6,949 nucleotides of DNA from Bacteroidia bacterium (GCA_030539475.1 JAUNRY010000082.1:1690-8638), one strand, 5' to 3'; positions 1 through 6,833 are shown, numbered from the stretch's first letter. Numbers and translations are program-made. Notes: generated by a model not told the origin, from the letters alone.

Positions 1-587
1 GAAAACTCAACGTGAACGGTTTCAATAATTTCGGCAACTTGGCGTAACAAGGAGTGTTTGTTGTCGTTCACAATCACAAAGTCCGATAGTTTTACTTTCT
101 CTTCGTCGCTCATTTGGCTGTGGATGCGCGATTCTATTTGCTCCCTGCTCAGGTTGTCTCTGGCGGCAATTCGCCGGATTCTTGTTTCGAGCGGCGATAA
201 AACGGTGATGGTTTTGTGGACGTAGGCATGAAAACCGGCTTCGAACAACACGGCAGCGTCTATGGCAACCATGGGATAACCGGATTGGGTTTGCGCCCAT
301 TGGCTGAAATGGTTGGCCAGCTCGGGATGAATGATGGAGTTGGCGCGCCGAAGGTTTTCTTGATTGTTGAAGATGAGCTGCGCCAGTTTTTTCCGGTCGA
401 GTTTGTTGTTCTTGTAAATTTCAGCGCCAAAGGCTTCGGTGAGTTTCGCGCGAATGTTGGGCGATGTGTCGTTCAGGTTCTTGGCTTGGGTATCGGCATC
501 GAAAACGGGAATGTGATGCAGCCGAAAAATTTCGGCAACAACCGATTTTCCGCTTCCGATTCCTCCGGTAATACCAATTTTCAGCAT
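1..587 (-). CDS. coaE: dephospho-CoA kinase, C-terminus cut by window edge
   Basis: CoaE phosphorylates the 3'-hydroxyl of the ribose in dephospho-CoA with ATP, the last step of coenzyme A synthesis, in the cytoplasm. Read from the ATG at 587, 195 residues are visible without a stop. The P-loop GITGGIGSGKS is at residues 5-15, the DAD motif at 30-32, the AAVLFEAGF segment (substrate/lid region of the family) at 111-119, an RD pair at 143-144, RIHSQMSDEEK at 154-164 and the VIVND motif at 171-175. Family members are about 190-205 residues long, so only a few residues should be missing past position 1. The start fits the family because the P-loop follows directly after four residues. No Shine-Dalgarno sequence and no TAnnTTTG promoter is visible between it and the YbbR-like gene 105 bp upstream, so cotranscription with that gene is inferred. 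The identification is secure. Confidence 0.95.
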   Translation of the reverse strand, partial: MLKIGITGGIGSGKSVVAEIFRLHHIPVFDADTQAKNLNDTSPNIRAKLTEAFGAEIYKNNKLDRKKLAQLIFNNQENLRRANSIIHPELANHFSQWAQTQSGYPMVAIDAAVLFEAGFHAYVHKTITVLSPLETRIRRIAARDNLSREQIESRIHSQMSDEEKVKLSDFVIVNDNKHSLLRQVAEIIETVHVEF

Positions 588-643
588 GTAGAATCAGGCT
601 TAACTGTTTTTATTAAAATATTTCAATGATTTCTGCAGCCCCG

Positions 644-685
644 CTAACAGCCAACAGCTAAAGGCCAACAACCAACAACCACCAC
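644..685. repeat. degenerate tandem heptamer array, unit about CCAACAR
   Basis: Six consecutive 7-base units fit without any shift of phase on the + strand: CTAACAG, CCAACAG, CTAAAGG, then CCAACAA twice, then CCACCAC. The array fills much of the 105-bp gap between the YbbR-like stop codon and the coaE start. In the direction of transcription (minus strand) it reads as a G/T-rich run of TTGTTGG-like units. It would lie in the leader of coaE if the genes are cotranscribed. A related array sits at 4929-4956. The function is unknown. It could be a slippage-generated microsatellite or a dispersed intergenic repeat. Confidence 0.7.
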
Positions 686-692
686 CCGTTTT

Positions 693-1676
693 TTATCTTT
701 TCTCCAACAAAAACTCCACCGACGATGGCGACAATTTCACGTTGCGAATAGCCGCAGGGCTTTGCGATAATTCCAGTTCAACCCGGCCATTTTCGTTGTT
801 GTGAAACTTTCTGTAATCGAGTTCCACCTTGAAATCTTCGGGAGCAATTTTCTTGTATTCTTCCAGCGTTACGGAAAACGAAACTTCGGTTTGGGAAGGG
901 AAAAATTTCACGTCGATATTTTCCGGAACGTTTCTTACCGTTATGGGCACTTCGAACCTCCTTTCCGTAAACTCAAACACCGGAATGTAAATTTCTACCT
1001 GTTCGGGCACAAATTTTACGCCTTCCACGGGGTTTATTCTCACCTGTAGCTGCGATGTTGCTTTCAGGTTGTTAAACAGCGTGTACTCGGTGGTGGCGGC
1101 CGTTAGTTCGGCCAGCTGAGCTTTGGAGCCGTAGGCTATTACGGTTTCGGGAATGAAAGTTGCACTGTCGGCTATCAGGTTGCTGCGGCTGGTGGAAACT
1201 ACGCCATCGAAAACCACGTTGAGTTCCTTTTTTTCCAACCGCGACGTGGCCAGCGAAATATTTACCGGATAATATGCCCGGAGGTTGGTGCTTTGCGACA
1301 ACTGGGTGCGTATTAACTGCGTGAGTTCGCTTCCCTGCAAATTGTTTACCCTTTCTTCCTGATACCGGGCAATGTCTATTTCTATTGAATCCGTCAGGAA
1401 GAAAGTGTAGCGGAAAATTTCGGAACCTTTGTCGCCGAGCCGCACTTCTATGCTGGGGGGCAAAGGGTTGTCGAACACTACATCGTCGGGGACGTTGGTG
1501 TATTTGAGCGGCAGCCGGTAGGTGGCTTCAATATCGCGCTGAAAAAACAACATCAGCCAAAAAATAAATGCCAGTATCAGAAATCCGAGGAACACAAGGG
1601 TGTTTTTCCAGTTTACGCTGGAAAAAAATAACCTTATTTGCCTGAACCATTTATTTTTGGCTGATGTAAAATCCAT
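693..1676 (-). CDS. YbbR/CdaR-like membrane-anchored protein
   Basis: This 327-residue protein has a basic cytoplasmic N-terminus (about 1-25), one hydrophobic membrane span (about 26-45) and a large region predicted to lie outside the inner membrane. That region looks like three YbbR-type beta repeats, at roughly 48-145, 148-235 and 238-325. Typical phrases are PETVIAYGSKAQLAEL (176-191), FVPEQVEIYIPV (222-233) and a final LSPSSVEFLL (315-324). In Firmicutes, CdaR proteins with YbbR repeats bind and control the diadenylate cyclase CdaA. No cyclase gene is present here, so that role is only a possibility; an envelope function is equally open. The gene lies between yajC (82-bp gap) and coaE (105-bp gap) on the same strand, an arrangement I know from other Bacteroidota. 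The ATG at 1676 gives a sensible start just before the membrane segment, with no Shine-Dalgarno sequence. The family is fairly secure and the function is not. Confidence 0.85.
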   Translation of the reverse strand: MDFTSAKNKWFRQIRLFFSSVNWKNTLVFLGFLILAFIFWLMLFFQRDIEATYRLPLKYTNVPDDVVFDNPLPPSIEVRLGDKGSEIFRYTFFLTDSIEIDIARYQEERVNNLQGSELTQLIRTQLSQSTNLRAYYPVNISLATSRLEKKELNVVFDGVVSTSRSNLIADSATFIPETVIAYGSKAQLAELTAATTEYTLFNNLKATSQLQVRINPVEGVKFVPEQVEIYIPVFEFTERRFEVPITVRNVPENIDVKFFPSQTEVSFSVTLEEYKKIAPEDFKVELDYRKFHNNENGRVELELSQSPAAIRNVKLSPSSVEFLLEKR

Positions 1677-1691
1677 AATTGCAGATAATAG

Positions 1692-1726
1692 ATGTCAGAA
1701 TTTTCAGACATTAGAATTGTCTCTAA
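1692..1726. other. two adjacent dyad symmetries in the yajC/YbbR-like gap
   Basis: Positions 1692-1711 form an imperfect 20-base palindrome with arms ATGTC/GACAT and GAA/TTC, one A-A mismatch per arm and a TT centre. Directly next to it, sharing one base, TTAGA (1711-1715) and TCTAA (1722-1726) form a second, shorter inverted repeat. They lie 16-50 bases upstream of the YbbR-like start. They could be an operator, a leader hairpin or chance in an AT-rich gap. On the minus strand no T-run follows them, so they do not look like a terminator for this operon. Confidence 0.25.
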
Positions 1727-1758
1727 CAGCTGCTTTTTTTAATGTCTTCTGTCTATTT

Positions 1759-2064
1759 TCAGGCCGTTTTCACGTCGGTGGATGAAGCGAAAACGGATGT
1801 TTTTTCGAATTTCAACTTGATTCCGTCGGCCACTTCTACCAAAAACCATGTTTCGCCTATTTCTTTTATGCGCCCGTGAATACCGCCGGCGGTAACCACT
1901 TTATCGCCAATTCTCATGGTTTCGCGCGCTTTTTGCAAGTCTTTTTGTTTTTTCTGTTGCGGACGAATCATGAAGAAGTAGAATACGGCAATGATAGCCA
2001 CCATCATCAATAACGATGTTCCCATTCCTCCGCCGCCGGGAGCTGCTTGTAATAAAATATCCAT
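1759..2064 (-). CDS. yajC: Sec translocon accessory subunit YajC
   Basis: YajC is a small inner-membrane protein that associates with SecDF and the SecYEG translocon and supports protein export. It is usually not essential. The 101-residue product has the family layout: a short glycine-rich N-terminus (GGGG at about 10-13), one membrane span at about 16-33, then the signature MIRPQQKKQK (32-41) and the soluble domain containing GDKVVTAGGIHGRI (53-66). Its length is normal for the family. It starts 27 bp after the nusB stop and is probably cotranscribed with it. I see neither a TAnnTTTG element nor a Shine-Dalgarno sequence in that gap. In many other phyla yajC is next to secD and tgt; the neighbourhood with nusB and coaE is the Bacteroidota arrangement. 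The identification is secure. Confidence 0.95.
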   Translation of the reverse strand: MDILLQAAPGGGGMGTSLLMMVAIIAVFYFFMIRPQQKKQKDLQKARETMRIGDKVVTAGGIHGRIKEIGETWFLVEVADGIKLKFEKTSVFASSTDVKTA

Positions 2065-2091
2065 AAAGTAATGTTTTAAATTGATTTGAAA

Positions 2092-3018
2092 TTAATTTTT
2101 AAAAATAATATTTTCTTTTCTAAGCCCCACCACAATGGCGTCTAAAATTCCATTTACGAACGTTCCGCTTTTGGGCGTGCTGTACAATTTGGCGAGGTCT
2201 ATATATTCGTTGAGCGAAACATTGGTTGGAATAGTTTCAAACGTATGAATCTCGGCCAAAGCCACTTGCATGATAATCATGTCCATGAAGGCGATGCGGT
2301 CGAAATCCCATTTTTCGGTATGGCGCTCTATGAGCTGCCTGTATTTTTGCTCATTCAGCAGCGTGTCGTGCAGGAGTTTCAGGGCAAATTGCCGGTCTTC
2401 ATCGTCTTTGAACATGGGCAGCAGCGGCTGGTTTTGTCCCGATTCTTCCGAAAATTGCTTGATGGATTTCATCACAAAAGTTTGAACAATTTCAATATCA
2501 TCATTCCAAAAAATGCTTTCGTCTTCTAAAATTTCATCCAGCTTTTCGTTGTTGTAAATGTATTGTTTGAAAATTTTTCTCCAAAATTCCCTGTCGTCGT
2601 CATACGTTGTTTTTGTTTTATTGGAGTAGTCTGTATAAGTGTCGGAGGCAAGTATCTGGTCGAGAAGGTTTTTAACGAAAACATCGTTATCGGCCCACGA
2701 CATCGGCCGCTCGCTCAGGTATTTATTGAACTGATTGTTTTGGGAAAGTTGTTGAATGAATTTATTGTCGATGAGTTTTACGTTGGGGTTTAAATCTTCA
2801 TCCGTTGGAAGATATTTGTTGCGTTTTGCTTCAATGCGGGCGTCGTAAGTCTTTGTTAACTCAAGCATTAGCAGGAGAAGATAATAATAAAGATCGTATG
2901 ACTTTTGCAACCCGAATAGAAGCTCTTTTTCGGCAGTACGCAAATCTTTGTTTGTATTCTGATACCAGGAATAAACTATCTGCACGATTCTGGTACGAAT
3001 TAAATTTCGATTAATCAT
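2092..3018 (-). CDS. nusB: transcription antitermination factor NusB, long Bacteroidota form
   Basis: NusB binds boxA RNA together with NusE (ribosomal protein S10) and promotes antitermination, above all in rRNA operons. The N-terminal helix matches NusB (RNLIRTRIVQIVYSWY, 4-19). The C-terminal core is clear at about 235-297: DRIAFMDMIIMQVALAE (240-256), then VSLNEYIDLAKLYS (267-280) and GTFVNGILDAIV (285-296). The classical protein is about 130-160 residues long, while this one has 308. The extra length lies in the middle (about 60-205), is rich in charged and aromatic residues and has no match I recognise. Long NusB proteins of this kind are usual in Bacteroidota, so this is not a fusion artefact. 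The ATG at 3018 follows a good promoter (3044-3072) with a short leader and no Shine-Dalgarno sequence. It heads the nusB-yajC-YbbR-coaE run. Confidence 0.93.
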   Translation of the reverse strand: MINRNLIRTRIVQIVYSWYQNTNKDLRTAEKELLFGLQKSYDLYYYLLLLMLELTKTYDARIEAKRNKYLPTDEDLNPNVKLIDNKFIQQLSQNNQFNKYLSERPMSWADNDVFVKNLLDQILASDTYTDYSNKTKTTYDDDREFWRKIFKQYIYNNEKLDEILEDESIFWNDDIEIVQTFVMKSIKQFSEESGQNQPLLPMFKDDEDRQFALKLLHDTLLNEQKYRQLIERHTEKWDFDRIAFMDMIIMQVALAEIHTFETIPTNVSLNEYIDLAKLYSTPKSGTFVNGILDAIVVGLRKENIIFKN

Positions 3019-3043
3019 TGTTTAAATGAGCATTATAAGATTG

Positions 3044-3072
3044 CAAAATTAGCTATTTTTTCGGATATTCAA
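3044..3072 (-). promoter_or_regulatory. Bacteroidota-type promoter for nusB
   Basis: On the minus strand a perfect -7 element TAATTTTG (3051-3044, consensus TAnnTTTG) is preceded by a -33 core TTG (3072-3070), with 18 bases between them. The spacing fits the primary sigma factor (SigABfr type) of this phylum. Transcription would begin near 3037, giving a leader of roughly 20 bases before the nusB ATG. It probably drives the whole nusB to coaE run. The match was made by eye and has no experimental support. Confidence 0.65.
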
Positions 3073-3120
3073 GCAGAAATGACGTTGAAAAAAGCATGAA
3101 TGCCGACAAAGGTTGATGTT

Positions 3121-3561
3121 TCAACAGAATTTTTTGTCTTCCACGCGGTAGGCTCTTTTTACAAAATCGATGGAGTGCCGGCAAATGTTGGCAAGCTCGG
3201 CCTCGTTGATATCCGATAGTTTTTTAACATAAATGCAAGCCTTGCCCATCTTAAATTTCCCCAGTTTCTGCAAAAGCGGCAAATGTTCATCCAGCCCGGT
3301 GAATACGTACAGCGATATGGCCGCTTTTCGGGGAGAGAAGCCAAGAATGGGAGCGTCTCCTTCGTGGCCGCTCGGGTATTTGTAATGATAACTGCCAAAC
3401 CCGATAATGCTTGGCCCCCACATTTTAGGCGGGTGTCCGCTAATTTCACTCATGAGCTTGAGAAGGTGGAAACTGTCTTTTTTCTTCTGCTCGTTTTCAA
3501 CTGTTTGGTTGATAAAATCTGCCACGCTTTGTTCCGTGGGCATGGTTTTATTCTTGGCCAT
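3121..3561 (-). CDS. DUF1801 (YdhG-like) protein
   Basis: This small soluble protein of 146 residues belongs to the DUF1801/YdhG-like family, whose biochemical function is unknown. The evidence is PPKMWGPSIIGFGSYHYKY (44-62), the GFSPRKAAISLYV stretch (74-86) and LGKFKMGKACIYVKKL (100-115) followed by a short helical C-terminus (about 117-137); this order is typical for the family. I chose the start at 3561 (MAKNKT), with MPTEQ at 3543 as an alternative. The open frame runs on to an ATG at 3702, but the extra 47 residues look nothing like the family and come from an AT-rich intergenic stretch. No Shine-Dalgarno sequence and no convincing promoter is seen. It ends 102 bp before nusB and is transcribed in the same direction. 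Because nusB has its own promoter and the gene is unrelated to the neighbouring pathways, I infer a separate unit. Confidence 0.85.
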   Translation of the reverse strand: MAKNKTMPTEQSVADFINQTVENEQKKKDSFHLLKLMSEISGHPPKMWGPSIIGFGSYHYKYPSGHEGDAPILGFSPRKAAISLYVFTGLDEHLPLLQKLGKFKMGKACIYVKKLSDINEAELANICRHSIDFVKRAYRVEDKKFC

Positions 3562-3606
3562 GGGGCAATGAGTTTTTAAAATTATTCCGGCAAAGCTCCC
3601 TTGCTT

Positions 3607-3622
3607 GCCGCATACAAGCGGC
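3607..3622. other. GC-rich inverted repeat upstream of the DUF1801 gene
   Basis: GCCGC (3607-3611) and GCGGC (3618-3622) are perfect 5-base arms around a 6-base loop. An alternative hairpin pairs GCTTG (3603-3607) with CAAGC (3615-3619), and the two foldings exclude each other. The element lies 46-61 bases upstream of the DUF1801 start, in a stretch richer in GC than the rest of the divergent gap. It could fold in the leader RNA of that gene, but it is short and may be chance. No T-run follows it on either strand. Confidence 0.25.
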
Positions 3623-3716
3623 TTCAAAATAAACAACTTTGCCTGAATGAATAGAACAGATAGATGGATATTTTGTTTTTTCGGGAACGATGTTTTAAAC
3701 ATTCTCTAAAAATCAT

Positions 3717-3724
3717 TATCTTTG
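3717..3724 (+). promoter_or_regulatory. -7 element TATCTTTG for the GNAT gene
   Basis: TATCTTTG is a perfect match to the Bacteroidota -7 consensus TAnnTTTG. It sits 66 bases before the ATG at 3791, which would give a leader of about 60 bases. The -33 box is poor: the best candidate is TTTT at 3693-3696, 20 bases upstream, instead of TTG. It lies in the divergent gap and, because I see no second element before parE, may serve both genes on the + strand. Confidence 0.5.
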
Positions 3725-3790
3725 CCCCTTATAGTGTTTTTGTGAAAATTAAAACGTCAACAATAAATTACACACGAAAATTGTAAATAT

Positions 3791-4921
3791 ATGTCAGTAG
3801 AAATCAGACAGGTTAAGGATAAGGATGCGTTGAAGCAATTCGTTCAGTTCAGCATCGATTTATACGAAGGGAACGAATTCTTTGTGCCCCCGCTCGTGTA
3901 CGATGAAACCGCCACGTTGAGCCGGGACAAGAATCCCGCTTTTGAACATTGCGAAGCGGCTTATTTTTTAGCTTATCGAAACGAAAAAATTGTGGGCAGA
4001 ATTGCCGTAATTATTAATCACAAGGCAAATAACGTATGGAATGAAAAAAACGCCCGTTTCGGATTTGTCGATTTTATTGATGACAAAGAGGTAGCGGATG
4101 CGCTTTTTGCGGAAGCCGAGAACTGGGCGCGCTTTCGCGGCATGAAAAAGATTCAGGGCCCCATGGGTTTCACCGATTTCGATAACGAAGGCTTGCTCGT
4201 TGACGGTTTCGACCGGGTAAGCACCATGCAAACCATCTATAATTATCCTTACTATGTGGAGCATATCGAGCGGTTGGGATACAAAAAAGATCAAGATTGG
4301 TTTGAGTTCCTGATAACCATACCCCGGGAAGTACCCGAGCGGTTTATGCGCGTGGCAGAGATCGTAAAAAAACGCTTCCGCCTGAACGTTGTGCAACTCA
4401 AAAGCAAAAAAGATGTGTGGCCTTACGCCCACGAAATTTTTGAACTGCTAAACCGTTCGTACAAAGATTTATACGGGTTTGTTCCCTTGTCGAAAGCGCA
4501 AATAGATTACTACGTAAACATGTACATTCCCATGCTGCGCCTGAATTTTCTCTCGCTCGTGTTGCGCGAAGAAGACAACAAGCTCATTGGGGTGGGAATA
4601 GGGCTGCCCAGCCTGGCGCAGGCGTTGCAGAAATCGGGCGGAAAATTTCTGCCAACCGGCTGGTATCATTTATACAAGGCATTGAAAGGAAACGACAACA
4701 AAGTGCTGGACCTGATGCTCATCGGAGTTGACCCCGAGTATCAGGGGAAAGGCGTAAATGCGCTTATTTTCAGTCAATTCATCCCCGAAGCCGTCCGGCT
4801 GGGTTTTGAATACGCCGAAAGTAATCCCGAGCTGGAAGTTAACAACAAAGTGCAATCCATGTGGAACGACCTGGATGCCGTGCATCACAAAACACGCCGG
4901 GCGTATATAAAGAAACTGTAA
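3791..4921 (+). CDS. GNAT-fold protein, probable N-acetyltransferase
   Basis: This 376-residue soluble protein belongs to a family usually labelled GNAT or YghO-like; no substrate is known to me. It appears to carry two acetyltransferase-like halves. The N-terminal half (about 1-175) has AYFLAYRNEKIVGRIAVIIN (57-76), a beta-4/alpha-3 like segment FGFVDFIDDKEVADALFAEA (90-109) and GPMGFTDFDNEGLLVDGFD (123-141), but no acetyl-CoA loop of the form Q/RxxGxG/A. The C-terminal half (about 190-376) has IGVGIGLPS (266-274), then LDLMLIGVDPEYQGKGV (306-322) with the acetyl-CoA loop YQGKG, and a closing RRAYIKKL. So only the second half is expected to bind acetyl-CoA; this is inference. The ATG at 3791 lacks a Shine-Dalgarno sequence. 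parE follows after 55 bp on the same strand. The family is fairly secure; substrate and pathway are unknown. Confidence 0.8.
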   Translation: MSVEIRQVKDKDALKQFVQFSIDLYEGNEFFVPPLVYDETATLSRDKNPAFEHCEAAYFLAYRNEKIVGRIAVIINHKANNVWNEKNARFGFVDFIDDKEVADALFAEAENWARFRGMKKIQGPMGFTDFDNEGLLVDGFDRVSTMQTIYNYPYYVEHIERLGYKKDQDWFEFLITIPREVPERFMRVAEIVKKRFRLNVVQLKSKKDVWPYAHEIFELLNRSYKDLYGFVPLSKAQIDYYVNMYIPMLRLNFLSLVLREEDNKLIGVGIGLPSLAQALQKSGGKFLPTGWYHLYKALKGNDNKVLDLMLIGVDPEYQGKGVNALIFSQFIPEAVRLGFEYAESNPELEVNNKVQSMWNDLDAVHHKTRRAYIKKL

Positions 4922-4928
4922 AAAACGG

Positions 4929-4956
4929 GCAATAGTCCAAAGCCAATAGCCAAAAT
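4929..4956. repeat. short tandem heptamer array, unit about CCAATAG
   Basis: Four consecutive 7-base units on the + strand read GCAATAG, TCCAAAG, CCAATAG and CCAAAAT. The second is the least regular. The array fills half of the 55-bp gap between the GNAT stop codon and the parE start and ends five bases before the parE Shine-Dalgarno sequence. The unit resembles that of the array at 644-685, which suggests one dispersed repeat family. Its role is unknown. Confidence 0.55.
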
Positions 4957-4960
4957 TATA

Positions 4961-4965
4961 AGGAG
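4961..4965 (+). promoter_or_regulatory. Shine-Dalgarno sequence of parE
   Basis: AGGAG lies 11 bases upstream of the GTG at 4977. It decides the parE start, because no ATG exists before the ATP-binding domain. None of the other six genes in the window has a comparable purine box, in line with the weak use of Shine-Dalgarno sequences in Bacteroidota. Confidence 0.75.
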
Positions 4966-4976
4966 ATAAACAAAAA

Positions 4977-6833
4977 GTGACTGATTTTGAATTAGAACAA
5001 GCAATAAAAAATTATAGCGACGACGGCATCATAACCCTTGAACCGCGCGAGCATATTCGCCGCCGTCCCGGTATGTATATCGGGAAACTGGGCGATGGCT
5101 CCTCTTCCGACGACGGGATTTACGTGTTGTTGAAAGAAGTTTTAGACAATTCCATTGACGAATACATGATGGGATTTGGCAAAACGATTGAAGTTACCGT
5201 TGAAGACGGAAATATAACCGTGAGGGATTACGGCCGCGGTATTCCGCTGGGAAAAGTGAAAGATGTTTCCTCTAAGATGAATACCGGCGGAAAGTTCGAT
5301 TCCCGGAATTTTAAAAAATCGGTAGGGTTAAATGGCGTGGGTATCAAAGCGGTAAACGCCTTGTCGTCTAAATTTTTCATCGAAAGTTTTCGCGAAAGAG
5401 AATCCAAAAGCGTAAGCTACGAGCGCGGTGTTGTTACCGAAGACAGCCCGTTGCAGCCATCGTCGCAAAACAACGGAACATTCATTGCGTTTACACCCGA
5501 CAAAGAAGTTTTTGGCGAATACCTCTATCGCGACGAGCACATTGAGCCGCTGCTCAAAAACTACGTTTTCTTGAACACAGGCCTAACCATAAATTTCAAC
5601 GGCAAAAAATACCACTCAAAAAACGGACTCGAAGACTTGCTCAACGAGAACCTCACCTCCGAAATTCTGTATCCCATTATTCACCTGCACGGAGAGGACA
5701 TTGAAGTAGCCATCACGCACTCCAACCAATACGGCGAAGAATATTACTCGTTTGTAAACGGCCAGCACACCACGCAAGGCGGAACACATCTATCGGCTTT
5801 TCGCGAAGCCACCGCGCGCGTAATCAGGGAGTATTTCGCCAAGAATTTTGAGTTTTCCGATATCCGCAGCGGAATGGTAGCGGCTGTGAGCGTAAAAGTA
5901 GAAGAACCGGTTTTTGAGTCGCAAACCAAAACCAAGCTCGGCTCCAAAGACATGTCGCCCGACGGCGTTTCGATAAATAAGTACGTAAGCGACTTCCTGA
6001 AGAAGGAGTTGGACAATTACCTCCACAAACACCTGGAAACGGCCGATATCCTGCAGAAAAAAATTCTCGACTCCGAAAAAGAACGCAAAGCCATTGCCGG
6101 AGTTACTAAATTGGCACGCGAACGAGCCAAAAAAGCCAACCTGCACAATAAAAAACTGCGCGACTGCCGCATTCACTACAACGATTCGCGCGGCGATAAG
6201 CAAGAAGAAACCTGCATCTTCATCACCGAGGGCGATTCTGCCAGCGGTTCCATCACTAAAAGCCGCAACCCCAACCTGCAAGCGGTTTTCAGTTTGCGCG
6301 GAAAGCCGTTAAATTCTTTCGGGCTAACCAAAAAAATTGTTTACGAAAACGAGGAATTCAATCTCCTGCAAGCCGCCCTCAACATCGAGGACGGGATGGA
6401 CGGCCTGCGATACAACAAAGTCATCATCGCCACCGATGCCGATACCGACGGCATGCACATTCGCCTGCTGCTGCTCACGTTTTTTCTGCAATTCTTCCCC
6501 GATTTGGTGAAGAAAGGACACGTGCACATCCTTCAAACGCCGCTTTTTCGCGTGCGAAACAAGAAAAAAACGTTGTATTGTTACACGGAAGAAGAACGCC
6601 TGGCAGCCGTCCGGGAGCTTGGCCCCAACCCCGAGATTACCCGATTTAAAGGCCTCGGAGAAATTTCGCCCGATGAATTTAAAAACTTCATCGGTGAAGA
6701 CATGCGTCTCGACAGGGTTTCCATGCGCAAAGAAGACCTCATAAAAGAACTGCTGGAATTCTACATGGGCAAAAATACCCCCGACAGGCAAATGTTTATT
6801 ATTGAGAACCTGGTGGTGGAGGAGGAGGCGTAA
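4977..6833 (+). CDS. parE: DNA topoisomerase IV subunit B (ParE), type IIA
   Basis: ParE is the ATPase subunit of topoisomerase IV, which with ParC unlinks daughter chromosomes. The 618 residues show the complete B-subunit layout. The GHKL ATPase comes first, with REHIRRRPGMYIG (24-36), the catalytic Glu54 and Asn58 in EVLDNSID, the DYGRGIP loop (84-90) and the glycine-rich GLNGVGIKAVNALS (117-130). The transducer follows, with the QTK loop SQTKTKLGS (315-323). The TOPRIM domain has TEGDSASG (417-424), RGKPLN (441-446), the metal-binding Asp487, Asp489 and Asp491 in ATDADTDGMHI, and FKGLGEI (557-563). I call it ParE rather than GyrB because of NSIDEYMMGFGKTIEV (58-73) and RGKPLN; the resemblance is from memory. 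The start is GTG with a good Shine-Dalgarno sequence at 4961. No promoter is seen in the 55-bp gap. parC would be expected downstream, beyond the window. The tail EEEA and the stop codon touch the octamer array that follows. Confidence 0.93.
   Translation: MTDFELEQAIKNYSDDGIITLEPREHIRRRPGMYIGKLGDGSSSDDGIYVLLKEVLDNSIDEYMMGFGKTIEVTVEDGNITVRDYGRGIPLGKVKDVSSKMNTGGKFDSRNFKKSVGLNGVGIKAVNALSSKFFIESFRERESKSVSYERGVVTEDSPLQPSSQNNGTFIAFTPDKEVFGEYLYRDEHIEPLLKNYVFLNTGLTINFNGKKYHSKNGLEDLLNENLTSEILYPIIHLHGEDIEVAITHSNQYGEEYYSFVNGQHTTQGGTHLSAFREATARVIREYFAKNFEFSDIRSGMVAAVSVKVEEPVFESQTKTKLGSKDMSPDGVSINKYVSDFLKKELDNYLHKHLETADILQKKILDSEKERKAIAGVTKLARERAKKANLHNKKLRDCRIHYNDSRGDKQEETCIFITEGDSASGSITKSRNPNLQAVFSLRGKPLNSFGLTKKIVYENEEFNLLQAALNIEDGMDGLRYNKVIIATDADTDGMHIRLLLLTFFLQFFPDLVKKGHVHILQTPLFRVRNKKKTLYCYTEEERLAAVRELGPNPEITRFKGLGEISPDEFKNFIGEDMRLDRVSMRKEDLIKELLEFYMGKNTPDRQMFIIENLVVEEEA

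Noticed and set aside
216..629. Open frame of 137 codons on the + strand over coaE
   Set aside because: It is antisense to the strongly conserved coaE frame with its P-loop, and its protein has no recognisable domain.
1678..1698. Possible third heptamer array (three units ending in AG) before the YbbR-like gene
   Set aside because: Only the last two bases and the first A recur; three such units are expected by chance in AT-rich DNA.
3084..3125. Inverted repeat GTTGAAA/TTTCAAC around the DUF1801 stop as a terminator
   Set aside because: The arms are 28 bases apart, the inner GCAT/ATGC has only a 2-base loop, and the T-run precedes the second arm. It is too weak for an intrinsic terminator call.
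3625..3632. TTATTTTG on the minus strand as -7 promoter of the DUF1801 gene
   Set aside because: The invariant A of TAnnTTTG is missing and there is no TTG at -33.
3562..3702. 47-residue N-terminal extension of the DUF1801 protein
   Set aside because: It comes from AT-rich intergenic DNA, has no similarity to the family, and would reach the promoter region of the divergent gene. The start at 3561 fits the family length.
5790..6281. Antisense open frame of 163 codons inside parE
   Set aside because: A shadow of the conserved transducer and TOPRIM coding sequence, with no independent evidence.
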